From: Anabaena sp. PCC 7108
Lineage (GTDB): Bacteria > Cyanobacteriota > Cyanobacteriia > Cyanobacteriales > Nostocaceae
DNA length: 64,000 nucleotides
Assembly: GCF_000332135.1 (NCBI RefSeq)
Contig: NZ_KB235896.1
Location: 4,518,356 to 4,582,355 of the forward strand
Direction of reading: 5' to 3'
This document shows, piece after piece, positions 35,870 through 44,033 of the stretch (within the stretch, counting starts at the first letter, position 1; every line of letters starts with the position of its first letter). The position numbers and the translations under genes were made by a program. A model generated the notes under the pieces. The model did not search any database, was not told where the DNA came from, and was given only the letters and a program-made list of their open reading frames with translations.

Positions 35870-36322
35870 TTTGTGAAATCTCCTCTCTTTACTGTTTTCT
35901 AGTTGAAAGCTATTGCCAGAGCTAGGCAAATTACAGGTTTTGTCGTCAGCAGTTTTATACAAAACTTAACATTTTTATTCTACTACCAAAGTGAAAATTT
36001 CCATCTATTTAGTTTATAAATAAAGCAAATTTCATCTATTTAGACCAAACTCCTAACTTCTCTCTGTTGCCTCTATGCCTATGCGTGAGCAAAAAAAAGC
36101 AGTTCATTCACCCGAAAATCGCTGCAATCACCTACTAGTAAAGATTATAAAACTATCAAACCACACTAATATCCATCCCCAGATAGATGAATCAATCTAG
36201 AAATAGATTAGGATGTTGTTTACAGTACTATAAATTAAGCAAATATCCATAATATTAAAATGGTGAGTTAGTTAGCACTCACCACCATTTTAAAATCAAA
36301 AAGTCCCAGTCAATTATTGCCA
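35870..36322. other. Intergenic region upstream of sodB and downstream of panC-cmk
   Basis: The 453-bp stretch includes the sodB leader with its strong ribosome binding site, AT-rich upstream sequence with TTTATAAATAAAG near 36010, and the hairpin at 36257-36294. No ORF is seen. Confidence 0.6.
36257..36294 (-). terminator. Intrinsic terminator for panC-cmk
   Basis: On the minus strand a stem AATGGTGGTGAGT paired with ACTCACCATT encloses loop GCTAACTA and is followed by TTTAATATTA. It lies about 30 bp after the stop codon of panC-cmk. It also contains a TTAGCACTC half-site of CIRCE, but no second half-site at the right spacing. Confidence 0.65.
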
Positions 36323-37948
36323 CTACCAATGCGATAGCCGCTGATTATAGTGGTTGATAATTTTAGCCGCAACTTCAGAAGCAGTTAAACCATCCGTTTG
36401 TAATTCAATGGCATCAGCCGCTTTTTGCAAGGGGGAAACCTTACGAGTGCTATCTTTTAAGTCCCGTTCAGCGATGTCCCGTTCTAGCTGTTGTAAACTA
36501 ACTTCGGGTTGATTTTGTGTTTGAAAATCTTGCTGACGACGACGCGCCCGTTCACCCACAGAAGCAGTTAAGAAGATTTTAATTTCCGCATCGGGGAAAA
36601 CATGAGTGCCAATGTCTCGGCCTTCAGCGACTAAACCACCACGTTGTCCCCAACTTTGTTGTTGTTGAACTAATGCTTGACGAACTGCACTTTGGGCGGC
36701 GATCGCGGATACTTTTGATGTCACCTCAATTGTGCGAATTTTTTGAGTCACATCTATATCATTAATCTGGACTTTTACGGGAGATTGCAAACTTTGACTA
36801 GGAGTCAGTTCAATTTTACACCGAGTCGCTAATTCGGCAACAGCACAATCATCATCAATCGCAATCCCCTGTTCTAGCACTAGCCAAGTGATTGCCCTGT
36901 ACATAGCGCCCGTATCTAAATAGACTAAACCCAATTGGTGTGCCACTTGGCGAGCAACTGTAGATTTACCAGCACCAGCGGGTCCATCAATGGCGATGAT
37001 CGGTTGGCGTAGCCCGTTATTGCCGTCGCGCAAAATTGTATTATCAATTAACCGTGTAGAACCAAGACGAGCAGCGATCGCCAACATTCCTTCATCCTCA
37101 ACTGTTTCTAAAAACATCAACGTAGTCGGTTCAACTAATTCAATATATTCCAAGTTGATAGTGCTAACTTTTGCGATTTCTTGCCGCGCCCATGCTATTA
37201 GTTCACTGCTGTGACGAACGCCATTACTAAACGCCGCTTCAGCTTGCCGTAAACCTTTAAATAACACTGCTGCTTGCTCTTTTTCTGTTGCAGTCAAATA
37301 TTGATTACGAGAACTTAAAGCCAAGCCGGACACTTCCCGCACTGTGGGACAAGTAACAATCTCTACTGGCAAATTTAAATCGGTTACTAACCGTTTAATA
37401 ATTGCTAGTTGTTGACCATCCTTTTGTCCGAAGTAAGCTCGATCAGGTTGTACCAAGTTAAAAAGCTTGGTGACAATCGTTGCCACACCAGTAAAATGAC
37501 CTGGGCGATAATTACCACACAAGCTAGATATCATATCAGATGGAGGGATCACTTGTGTCACCTGAGTTTCTGCTATATTCTTCCGAGGCACACCGATTTC
37601 TTCCGGAGTCGGGGTAAAAATCACATCTACGCCAGCTTGTTCACAAAATTGTCGGTCTGGTTCTAAAGTCCGGGGATAGCGTTGATAGTCCTCATTAGGT
37701 CCAAATTGCAGAGGATTGACAAAAATACTGACAATTACCGTCGAATTTTCCTGTCTAGCCCGTTTTATTAAGCTGAGATGACCTTGATGTAAACTTCCCA
37801 TCGTTGGTACTAAACCAACTTCTGTGGGATACCAACTAGTTTGTTCATCAATTCCAATTTCCTCTGGTAGCCTCAGATGGCTTTGCCAGCGACGTTGATT
37901 TAAATAGCAGCGTAAGGCTGCAACTGTTGTCAGCACACGCACAAACAA
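36323..37948 (-). CDS. panC/cmk: Bifunctional pantothenate synthetase / cytidylate kinase
   Basis: A 541-residue fusion characteristic of cyanobacteria. The N-terminal part is pantoate-beta-alanine ligase: PTMGSLHQGHLSLI (~47-60), the HIGH-type motif, and RAYFGQKDGQQLAIIKR near 165. The C-terminal part (~315-541) is CMP kinase with Walker A IDGPAGAGKSTVARQV (~319), LDTGAMYRAITW and GRDIGTHVFPDAE. The two steps serve coenzyme A and pyrimidine nucleotide metabolism. The start is TTG or a nearby GTG, without a clear ribosome binding site. Confidence 0.94.
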   Translation of the reverse strand: MFVRVLTTVAALRCYLNQRRWQSHLRLPEEIGIDEQTSWYPTEVGLVPTMGSLHQGHLSLIKRARQENSTVIVSIFVNPLQFGPNEDYQRYPRTLEPDRQFCEQAGVDVIFTPTPEEIGVPRKNIAETQVTQVIPPSDMISSLCGNYRPGHFTGVATIVTKLFNLVQPDRAYFGQKDGQQLAIIKRLVTDLNLPVEIVTCPTVREVSGLALSSRNQYLTATEKEQAAVLFKGLRQAEAAFSNGVRHSSELIAWARQEIAKVSTINLEYIELVEPTTLMFLETVEDEGMLAIAARLGSTRLIDNTILRDGNNGLRQPIIAIDGPAGAGKSTVARQVAHQLGLVYLDTGAMYRAITWLVLEQGIAIDDDCAVAELATRCKIELTPSQSLQSPVKVQINDIDVTQKIRTIEVTSKVSAIAAQSAVRQALVQQQQSWGQRGGLVAEGRDIGTHVFPDAEIKIFLTASVGERARRRQQDFQTQNQPEVSLQQLERDIAERDLKDSTRKVSPLQKAADAIELQTDGLTASEVAAKIINHYNQRLSHW

Positions 37949-38074
37949 AATACCCCTAGTTATTCTCGATCCTATCCCCCGTTAGTTTATATCTGAAAAC
38001 GGAGTTAAGGATGAATGAACTAGGGGAATTCAGTAATAGTGAAGATCGAGAAGGAGTAGAGAGTAGGAAGTTGG

Positions 38075-39169
38075 TTATCTTCCTAAAACCTCAATATGCA
38101 CTGGAGCAATTCCACTGCTCATCATGCCTAAAATTCGAGCAGCTCCAGCAGAGAGATCAATAATTCGACCACCAATGTATGGACCCCGGTCATTAATTCG
38201 CACAACCACAGAGCGGCCATTGCGGGTGTTAGTAACACGAACTTTTGTACCCATGGGTAAACTGCGATGGGCTGCTGTAAATGCTTCGGGATTAAATCTT
38301 TCCCCACTAGCAGTTTTATTACCAGACCAATCATAGCCGTACCAAGAAGCTATGCCCTTAAAGTTGATTTTTAATCCACCAATGGCAATCTGTTGTGGTA
38401 GCTTTTGTAGGGATGCTCCCGTCACTGGTAAGTTTGCAATCTCATTGATGGGAGAGGCATTGCCTATGAGTCTGCGTAGGCGATTGGTAGCTTGTAAAGC
38501 ATCTTGAGCTAGATTCTTGGTGCTGTCTGCTAATTGGATGCCTTGATTAATCTCTACCAATTCCTGATCATTTACCTTAATAGAGTAACGATCTGGCTGT
38601 TGAACAAAGTCGCCTTTATTTTGGGCTTTATTATTGACTAGATATTGATCACCTGTTTTCCAACTGACGGTAATTTGACTCGCGTCTATATTTTCTAGGA
38701 TCAGTTGGTTGATTCTAGAAGCTACTACACTAGCTCTTTTTACCGGGTCATTGTCAATGGAGCTAATTTGGTTGCTCACATCGGTCACATTCCCAAAACT
38801 AGCGACCTTTTTGGAGTTAGTAGATACAAGGGCAGAATATTTTAGTCCCTCACTATTTCCAATTGCGCCGACTTTTGTTTCCGTACTAGCAATTGGGGCA
38901 GAACTCAAAAAGGTGAGAACGGGAATATTCTTGATGTAAAGAGTTGCCGCCTGACGGCCTCTAATGCTGTGAGGATGAATTTCTGTCACAGTATTAGAAG
39001 TAGGTTTCTGGGCAGAGGATTGGTACTCTCCCACTTTCACTACATCACCTGTCAGTGATGCTTGGGAAGCTGGTGAGGTTCCCTTGGTGGTTTGAGTAAG
39101 ACCGACTGAGGGTACACCCAAAACAGCCAGAAACAGGGGGACAATAGTCCACAAATGTCTTTGATTCAT
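38075..39169 (-). CDS. rlpA: RlpA-like septal/peptidoglycan protein with double-psi beta-barrel
   Basis: This exported protein of 364 residues has a signal peptide of ~25 residues ([20 protein letters not shown]). The long middle is Ser/Thr-rich and low in structure. The C-terminal ~90 residues form the RlpA DPBB domain, with [37 protein letters not shown] and [17 protein letters not shown]. Enzymatically active RlpA family members cut glycan strands lacking stem peptides; the acidic catalytic residue (Asp in RINDRGP) is present here. No SPOR domain is evident. Confidence 0.88.
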   Translation of the reverse strand: MNQRHLWTIVPLFLAVLGVPSVGLTQTTKGTSPASQASLTGDVVKVGEYQSSAQKPTSNTVTEIHPHSIRGRQAATLYIKNIPVLTFLSSAPIASTETKVGAIGNSEGLKYSALVSTNSKKVASFGNVTDVSNQISSIDNDPVKRASVVASRINQLILENIDASQITVSWKTGDQYLVNNKAQNKGDFVQQPDRYSIKVNDQELVEINQGIQLADSTKNLAQDALQATNRLRRLIGNASPINEIANLPVTGASLQKLPQQIAIGGLKINFKGIASWYGYDWSGNKTASGERFNPEAFTAAHRSLPMGTKVRVTNTRNGRSVVVRINDRGPYIGGRIIDLSAGAARILGMMSSGIAPVHIEVLGR

Positions 39170-39979
39170 GCGTCCGATTTTAAAGCGAGTGTAGAACTTA
39201 AGTCTTATAATTTCTTTGGTTTTTCACCAGTGATAGTGATACTCCCTAAAACTCGAACTTGTTCCGATTTCACTTTTTGTTTATAACTGCAACACATTAC
39301 CATGAACCTTTGAGCTTGGGGATCAGGGATTTAGCGTAGGTTTTAGTCACTTAGCTAAATTTAAATTATGGTTTCTAGGGCAGAAGCTTGTTCAATTGAG
39401 GATTTGGGCTATGTAACCTTTTTTTTCTGATCGTCAATAATTTCTTATGAAAAGTTAATCTTAGATAGTTTCTGAATGAAGCAAGTACGATCTTAAATCT
39501 GTTGATAGCTCTTCTTGTTATTTTTGTAATTTATTTAACTACATAGAAAATTCTATTTTTGTCAATATTTCTGTCATCAAATTAAAAAATCATCCTCAAT
39601 ACTTACATAGTCTATTTACTTAAAATTAGACAGAAGTATGATTGGGTAAGTCTAAAAAATAATTGTCCTTGAGATAGCTTAGAAATAAATAAAAACTAAA
39701 TGTAGTATTATATACTTTCTTTAAAAGTTTTTACATACGAGCTTTTTCCAGTTATTTAGTATAAATTAAAATCAATTTCTCAAAAAAATATACGTAGTAA
39801 AAATCAGTTACTGCTTCAGTAAGTATTTTTATCATCCAAAAAAAAAGTAATAATGAGACAATAAAAAAAAGGGTGTGAGTTTGTATAGATGAGTTTAAAA
39901 TGTAGCAAAAATAACTCCATATCTTACATACCCAAACTAGTAAATCAAATTTAACGCTTAATAAACAGCTATTAGCTTC
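39170..39979. other. Long AT-rich intergenic region before glsA
   Basis: This 810-bp stretch is one of the longest gaps. It is AT-rich with several poly-A and poly-T runs, e.g. AAAAAAAAGTAATAATGAG near 39840. I see no ORF, STRR, or palindromic element. It probably holds promoters for glsA and rlpA, and could hide a small RNA that cannot be called by eye. Confidence 0.5.
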
Positions 39980-40942
39980 ATGTCTAACCCAGAAGATTCA
40001 GAAATACTTCCATCACCATTGCCAGAAGTTCTCAAAGATTTGCATTCCCAGTATAAATCCCTGCAAGAAGGAGTGGTAGCAAACTACATTCCTGAATTAG
40101 CAAAAGTCAATCCCAACTTGTTTAGTATCTGCATTGTCACTGTAGATGGCCAAATTTATGAAGTTGGTGATTATCAACAACTTTTTACTATTCAGTCGAT
40201 TTCTAAGGTGTTTGTCTATGGACAAGCACTTGAAGATCACGGACGGGATTATATTTTGACTAGGGTGGGAGTAGAACCGACAGGGGAGGCATTTAATGCA
40301 ATTATTCTAGATGAGCAGTCAAAGCGACCTTATAATCCTATGGTGAACGCTGGGGCTATAGCTACAACCAGCTTAATCAAAGGTTCTGGTCCAACTGAGC
40401 GCCTAAACAGATTATTAGATATGTATCGGCGCTATATAGGAAGGGATGTATTTGTTGATATTTCTGTGTTTACCTCAGAACGCAGCACGGGACATCGCAA
40501 CCGCGCTACAGCGCACCTGATGTTAAATTTTGGAATGATTGACCAAAATATTGAGGAAGCGTTGGATTTATATTTTCAACAATGTTCTGTAATGGTGAAT
40601 TGTCGAGACTTAGCAGTGATGGCTGCCACTCTAGCTAATAAAGGTATTAATCCCATTACGAAAGAAAAAGCGGTAGATAACCGTTATGTTAAAGATATAT
40701 TGAGCGTGATGTACACCTGCGGGATGTATAACTTTGCGGGTGAATGGGCTTACAATGTTGGGATTCCCGCAAAAAGCGGCGTTTGTGGGGGAATTATCGC
40801 CGTTGTTCCTAACCAAATGGGAATTGGTGTGTTTTCACCTCTGTTAGATTTTCGGGGTAACAGTGTGCGTGGAGTAAAGGTGTGTGAGCAACTGTCTCAA
40901 CGGTTGGGTTTACATTTGTTTGATTGTTCGCGGCACGAATAA
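39980..40942 (+). CDS. glsA: Glutaminase A
   Basis: This 320-residue serine-dependent glutaminase hydrolyses glutamine to glutamate and ammonia. The Ser-x-x-Lys motif [10 protein letters not shown] (~71-80) contains the nucleophile and general base. [13 protein letters not shown] near 130, [10 protein letters not shown] near 168 and the C-terminal AKSGVCGGI (~261) and [14 protein letters not shown] are family blocks. It begins 810 bp from rlpA in an uncrowded region. Nitrogen-linked regulation is plausible, but no convincing regulatory site stands out. Confidence 0.94.
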   Translation: MSNPEDSEILPSPLPEVLKDLHSQYKSLQEGVVANYIPELAKVNPNLFSICIVTVDGQIYEVGDYQQLFTIQSISKVFVYGQALEDHGRDYILTRVGVEPTGEAFNAIILDEQSKRPYNPMVNAGAIATTSLIKGSGPTERLNRLLDMYRRYIGRDVFVDISVFTSERSTGHRNRATAHLMLNFGMIDQNIEEALDLYFQQCSVMVNCRDLAVMAATLANKGINPITKEKAVDNRYVKDILSVMYTCGMYNFAGEWAYNVGIPAKSGVCGGIIAVVPNQMGIGVFSPLLDFRGNSVRGVKVCEQLSQRLGLHLFDCSRHE

Positions 40943-41258
40943 ATTAAATTTCTTGTGAATTTTTTTATTTTTGCCCAATTACTGATAATTTACCTGATTA
41001 GTGGCAGCAATAATTAAGAAGTTATTAAAAATAATCTGTATTTCTTAATTAATGCTGGAAACTCTTTAATAAGACATTAAACAATTGAATAAAAATTAGC
41101 ACTCTCAGCTAACAAGTGCTAATTTTCAACCAAAGTTGAAAACCTATGGACTAGGCAAAAATTATACTTTTTCTAGATGGAGTTGATTATTTTTTAGACC
41201 ATTATTTGCCAAAACATAGGTTGATGTGGAATTGGTTAAATATATTGGGAGGACTGGA
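40943..41258. other. Intergenic region with CIRCE-like operator
   Basis: The 316-bp gap contains the CIRCE-like palindrome at 41096-41122, a second palindrome TTTTCAACCAAAGTTGAAAA at 41123-41142, a possible -10 element TATACT near 41163 and the GGGAGG ribosome binding site (41247-41252) of the next gene. Confidence 0.65.
41096..41122. promoter_or_regulatory. CIRCE-like operator (HrcA site)
   Basis: TTAGCACTC, a 9-bp spacer and AAGTGCTAA match the consensus TTAGCACTC-N9-GAGTGCTAA at 17 of 18 positions with the exact spacing. The arms extend by AAAA/TTTT. CIRCE is normally found in front of groESL and dnaK genes; here the next gene is a small unknown one, 137 bp downstream. Role as an operator is inferred. 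Confidence 0.65.
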
Positions 41259-41609
41259 ATGAAATTTACTTTCGATATTGTAGGAGTATCTCCAGTTTTG
41301 TTCTTTTTTAATCACCAACAGCAGAGTTTACAAAAACCTCAACCACCTGGTGTGGAATACCTGGGAACTCATATTTGTACATTAGATGGGTTTCTAGAAT
41401 CTGTGGAGTCTGTTCTCCCAAAGTTAGATTGGAATCTAGATCAAGTTGCAGATACAGTGATTCAATTTTGGTTGAATAATTCAGAGAGTATTCAATATTG
41501 GAAATCCAGGTTACAAGATGCCGGAACAGATAATTTACTAGTAGCCAGAGTGGCAGAAATACAAGCTTTGCAAGCTGAATTTGAATCACTACTAGGTAAA
41601 AATTGGTAA
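41259..41609 (+). CDS. Conserved protein of unknown function behind a CIRCE-like site
   Basis: A 116-residue soluble protein starting MKFTFDIVGVSPVLFFFNHQ. It has an alpha/beta N-terminal part and a helical C-terminal half with DQVADTVIQFWLNNSES and an EIQALQAEFESLL end that looks like a short coiled coil. The ATG at 41259 has a strong GGGAGG site 6 nt upstream. No motif is known to me. The CIRCE-like operator 137 bp upstream suggests heat-shock control. It is the first gene after glsA, and the next genes lie on the opposite strand. Confidence 0.7.
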   Translation: MKFTFDIVGVSPVLFFFNHQQQSLQKPQPPGVEYLGTHICTLDGFLESVESVLPKLDWNLDQVADTVIQFWLNNSESIQYWKSRLQDAGTDNLLVARVAEIQALQAEFESLLGKNW

Positions 41610-41689
41610 AACTATAGGACTCCTATTTGATTTTTGATAGCTTGCGTGGCGTAGCCATACAGAACTCCGTACATACTAAAATCCTTCTT

Positions 41690-41745
41690 TCCTGTTCCCT
41701 GTTCCCTGTTCCCTGTTCCCTGTTCCCTGTTCCCTGTTCCCTCGC
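41690..41745. repeat. CCCTGTT heptamer array
   Basis: Six to seven copies of CCCTGTT (CCTGTTCCCTGTTCCCTG pattern) lie downstream of the gene at 41259-41609, between it and the ATP-grasp gene. Confidence 0.95.
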
Positions 41746-41752
41746 AGGTCAC

Positions 41753-41803
41753 GTCTCTACAAGGCTTGTGGATAACGCATATTTAATTTCTGGAGATGTC
41801 TAT
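41753..41803 (-). repeat. Degenerate dispersed repeat, copy 3 of 3
   Basis: Read on the minus strand: ATGCGTTATCCACAAGCC, TTGTAGAGACGTGACC. It begins at the stop codon of the ATP-grasp gene, TAGACATCTCC, and matches copies at 1149-1214 and 15643-15709. Confidence 0.5.
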
Positions 41804-42798
41804 TCGATCATGGGTTCATTTTCTAATGTTTTGAGGACTTTCAGATACAAATCTTCTACTCTCTTAGTTTGGATTTCACCACTGGCTGCATAGTGAGATA
41901 AGCTAGGAGAGCCATTTACTTCCAGTAAGGTATAATCTACCATCGGCTTTGTAATGTCGCTGGTAATTACATCTACACCTGCTAATCTTAGTCCTATATC
42001 TTTTGTAATATTGACGGCTAATTTTTGAAAATCAGGATGGATGCTTTCAGTTAAATCTATCGCTTCACCTCCACTGGATAAATTTGCATTATCGAGAAGA
42101 TAAATAATAGTATCTTTAGCAAGAATACTATCAAAACTTAAATTCTGCTTTTGTAGTTTTTTAGTAATTCGGAAATCATCAACGTGAAGAATTGTTTTCC
42201 TCTCATTTTTTATAAACTGTTCTTGCTTCTGGTATATGAGTTCTAAAATCGTTGATTTACCGTCTCCAGTTATAAATAAAGGAATCCTTTGATAAGCTGC
42301 TATAACTTCGTTATCTAAGACTACGATTCTATAATCGTTGCCACTATAGAACTTCTCAACAATTAATCCTGAGTTAATCTGTAATATTTTTTCAGCAACT
42401 TCATAATATTCTGTCTGATTGTAAACCTTGGCTACTAATATTCCCTGACTTAGATTTAGGGGTTTGACAATTAGTGGAAATCCCAGTTTTTGAGCATAAT
42501 TAAATCCATCATCAATATTTCTGGGGTTAGATAATTTATTACATATTTGAGCATTAAAAAATGTTTTTCCCTCTGGAACTCTATATCCAAATTTATTGAG
42601 AAAGAAGTTTGAGTAAGCTTTATCTTTAGCTAAATATGCTGAACCAAAGCCATTAATATTTAATTTAGTACTGCTAAAACAAGATTTTTTGCCGTTTTTA
42701 AAGGTAATATGCCCAACTAATTCATATTCTGGTTCTACTAATACTACTGCCCCTATTTGAGATGCTACTTTTTGCAGTATTGATGTTATTAATGGCAT
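41800..42798 (-). CDS. ATP-grasp ligase, cyanophycin/glutathione synthetase-like
   Basis: This 332-residue stand-alone ATP-grasp enzyme has GFPLIVKPLNLSQGILVAKV (~106-125), the nucleotide-binding strand, VEKFYSGNDYRIVVLDNEVIAA (~148) and, near the end, SSGGEAIDLTESIHP and YTLLEVNGSPSLSHY, where Glu and Asn bind Mg. The SSGGEAIDLTESIHP block resembles the ATP-grasp half of cyanophycin synthetase and of GshF. No Mur-ligase half is attached, so it would catalyse a single amide or peptide bond. The substrate is unknown; short peptide ligation or glutathione-like products are options. Confidence 0.8.
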   Translation of the reverse strand: MPLITSILQKVASQIGAVVLVEPEYELVGHITFKNGKKSCFSSTKLNINGFGSAYLAKDKAYSNFFLNKFGYRVPEGKTFFNAQICNKLSNPRNIDDGFNYAQKLGFPLIVKPLNLSQGILVAKVYNQTEYYEVAEKILQINSGLIVEKFYSGNDYRIVVLDNEVIAAYQRIPLFITGDGKSTILELIYQKQEQFIKNERKTILHVDDFRITKKLQKQNLSFDSILAKDTIIYLLDNANLSSGGEAIDLTESIHPDFQKLAVNITKDIGLRLAGVDVITSDITKPMVDYTLLEVNGSPSLSHYAASGEIQTKRVEDLYLKVLKTLENEPMIE

Positions 42799-43117
42799 TT
42801 TTATTTACCAAGTTTCTAAGTACACAATTATTTTACCAAAACAGTGATGTGTAAAAAAGTAAGAATTATATTCGGCATTGTTTGGAGAACATTTTACCAA
42901 TGTAAGTCGATCTGGCTGAATTTGTGTATCTTCAAAACTGTGTAAACTCCATTTACCTCAGTTTTGCTGCTGAGTAGAAGCTATTTTGTCGCACTAAGTA
43001 TTGACAATTAAAAAATTATGTAATAACAAGGTGGCATCATCAATTAAAGGCGCTAGTGTATCCCCCCTAAGAGACACACTAACGCTACTTACTAAATTTC
43101 ATACGGATAATATAATC
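42799..43117. other. Intergenic region between ATP-grasp gene and a small plus-strand gene
   Basis: The 319-bp gap holds both upstream regions of the divergent genes. An open frame at 43001-43117 precedes the ATG at 43118 but has no coding character. No repeat array is seen. Confidence 0.5.
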
Positions 43118-43354
43118 ATGCCACAAAATACTGATTACAAAGATACAAAGTCAGAAAATCAGGCAATTGCTTACAGAAATCGCCTGAATGGTTGGGCTGT
43201 CGCTCGTGTGGTTGCTAATCAGGAACGGATGATTGTAGGCCGATTCCGCAGCCGTTCTAATGCTGATGGTTATATGCAGCACTTACGCCAGCTAACCCCA
43301 GATGCTTCTTTTGAGCTTGTCTTTGATTGTCAGCGCGAAGAAGTGGTGATTTAA
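43118..43354 (+). CDS. Small conserved protein, unknown function
   Basis: A 78-residue protein starting MPQNTDYKDTKSENQAIAYR. The core RLNGWAVARVVANQERMIVGRFRSRSNADGYMQHLRQL has an alternating hydrophobic pattern and a loose likeness to SPOR/sporulation repeats, where a beta-alpha-beta unit binds glycans; this is weak. No signal peptide was seen. The start at ATG 43118 avoids a long low-quality N-terminal extension. Function not known. Confidence 0.65.
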   Translation: MPQNTDYKDTKSENQAIAYRNRLNGWAVARVVANQERMIVGRFRSRSNADGYMQHLRQLTPDASFELVFDCQREEVVI

Positions 43355-43389
43355 GCTTTGAGGTAAAGCGATCGCAGTTGAGTTAATTG

Positions 43390-43459
43390 AGAGGATGTTT
43401 TCAAAGTGGTCACTGATGTATCAAAACCTCGGAACTGCTGTAACAAACATCCTCTTAAA
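43390..43459. terminator. Long-loop inverted repeat between convergent genes
   Basis: GAGAGGATGTTTTC (43390-43403) pairs with AACAAACATCCTCTT (43445-43459) across a ~40-nt loop and ends in the last codons of the bcp gene. It could end transcription of the plus-strand small gene and bcp, though the T-run is weak. Confidence 0.35.
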
Positions 43460-43931
43460 TAGCGGCTGATTCCTGCAATTTTGTTAACACTGCTTGAGCA
43501 TGACCTTTAGTTTTGACATTTGGCCAAGCATAGGCGATGATTTTATCAGGTGAAATCAAAAAAGTTGACCGAGCCACACCCATATATTCTTTACCCATAA
43601 ACTTCTTTAATCTCCAAGCACCATAGGCTTCTATTAATTGATGTTCTGGGTCACTTAATAGGGTAATTGATAATTGATGTTTGTCGATAAATTTGCAATG
43701 TGCTTTACCAGAATCTGGACTGACACCGATGATTTTAGCTCCCAGTGTAGTGAATTCTGGAGATAAATCTGTAAAATCTTTTGCTTCTGTGGTGCATCCT
43801 GGAGTGTCGTCTTTGGGGTAAAAATAAAGGACTATCCATTCTTTGAAGTCAGCAAGGCTAACTGGTTTGTCGTTTTGATCTGGAGTGGTGAAGTCTGGTG
43901 CTGTTTGTCCAGTTTGGGGAATTTCGGTCAT
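43455..43931 (-). CDS. bcp: Peroxiredoxin, BCP/PrxQ type without the usual resolving Cys
   Basis: This thiol peroxidase of 158 residues reduces hydroperoxides. The peroxidatic Cys lies in YFYPKDDTPGCTTEA near 46, and the family block AYGAWRLKKFMGKEYMGVARSTFLI follows. Classical PrxQ has a second Cys five residues after the first; here Lys occupies that position (GCTTEAK). Another Cys near 83 (GKAHCKF) might resolve instead. The reductant cannot be inferred. It is convergent with the small plus-strand gene and divides it from the lipoxygenase gene. Confidence 0.9.
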   Translation of the reverse strand: MTEIPQTGQTAPDFTTPDQNDKPVSLADFKEWIVLYFYPKDDTPGCTTEAKDFTDLSPEFTTLGAKIIGVSPDSGKAHCKFIDKHQLSITLLSDPEHQLIEAYGAWRLKKFMGKEYMGVARSTFLISPDKIIAYAWPNVKTKGHAQAVLTKLQESAAI

Positions 43932-43976
43932 GATGGGATTTAGATGAGTTGCAAAAATCAGGATTTAAATTTTTTA

Positions 43977-44014
43977 ACCGCAGATAAATTACCATGTCAG
44001 AGTCTATCTGCGGT
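43977..44014 (+). terminator. Strong hairpin with T-tract near the lipoxygenase 3' end
   Basis: ACCGCAGATA (43977-43986) pairs perfectly with TATCTGCGGT (44005-44014), followed by AGTTTTTTATC. The T-tract is on the plus strand, opposite to the flanking genes, so it may act bidirectionally between bcp and the lipoxygenase. Confidence 0.5.
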
Positions 44015-44033
44015 AGTTTTTTATCTCCTAGGT

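Noticed and set aside
36272-36281. TTAGCACTC half-site near panC-cmk
   Set aside because: Only one half of CIRCE is present; the hairpin is better read as a terminator.
39702-39715. GTA-N8-TAC (NtcA-like) site upstream of glsA
   Set aside because: Six fixed bases occur by chance about 20 times in 64 kb of this composition, and no good -10 element lies ~22 bp downstream.
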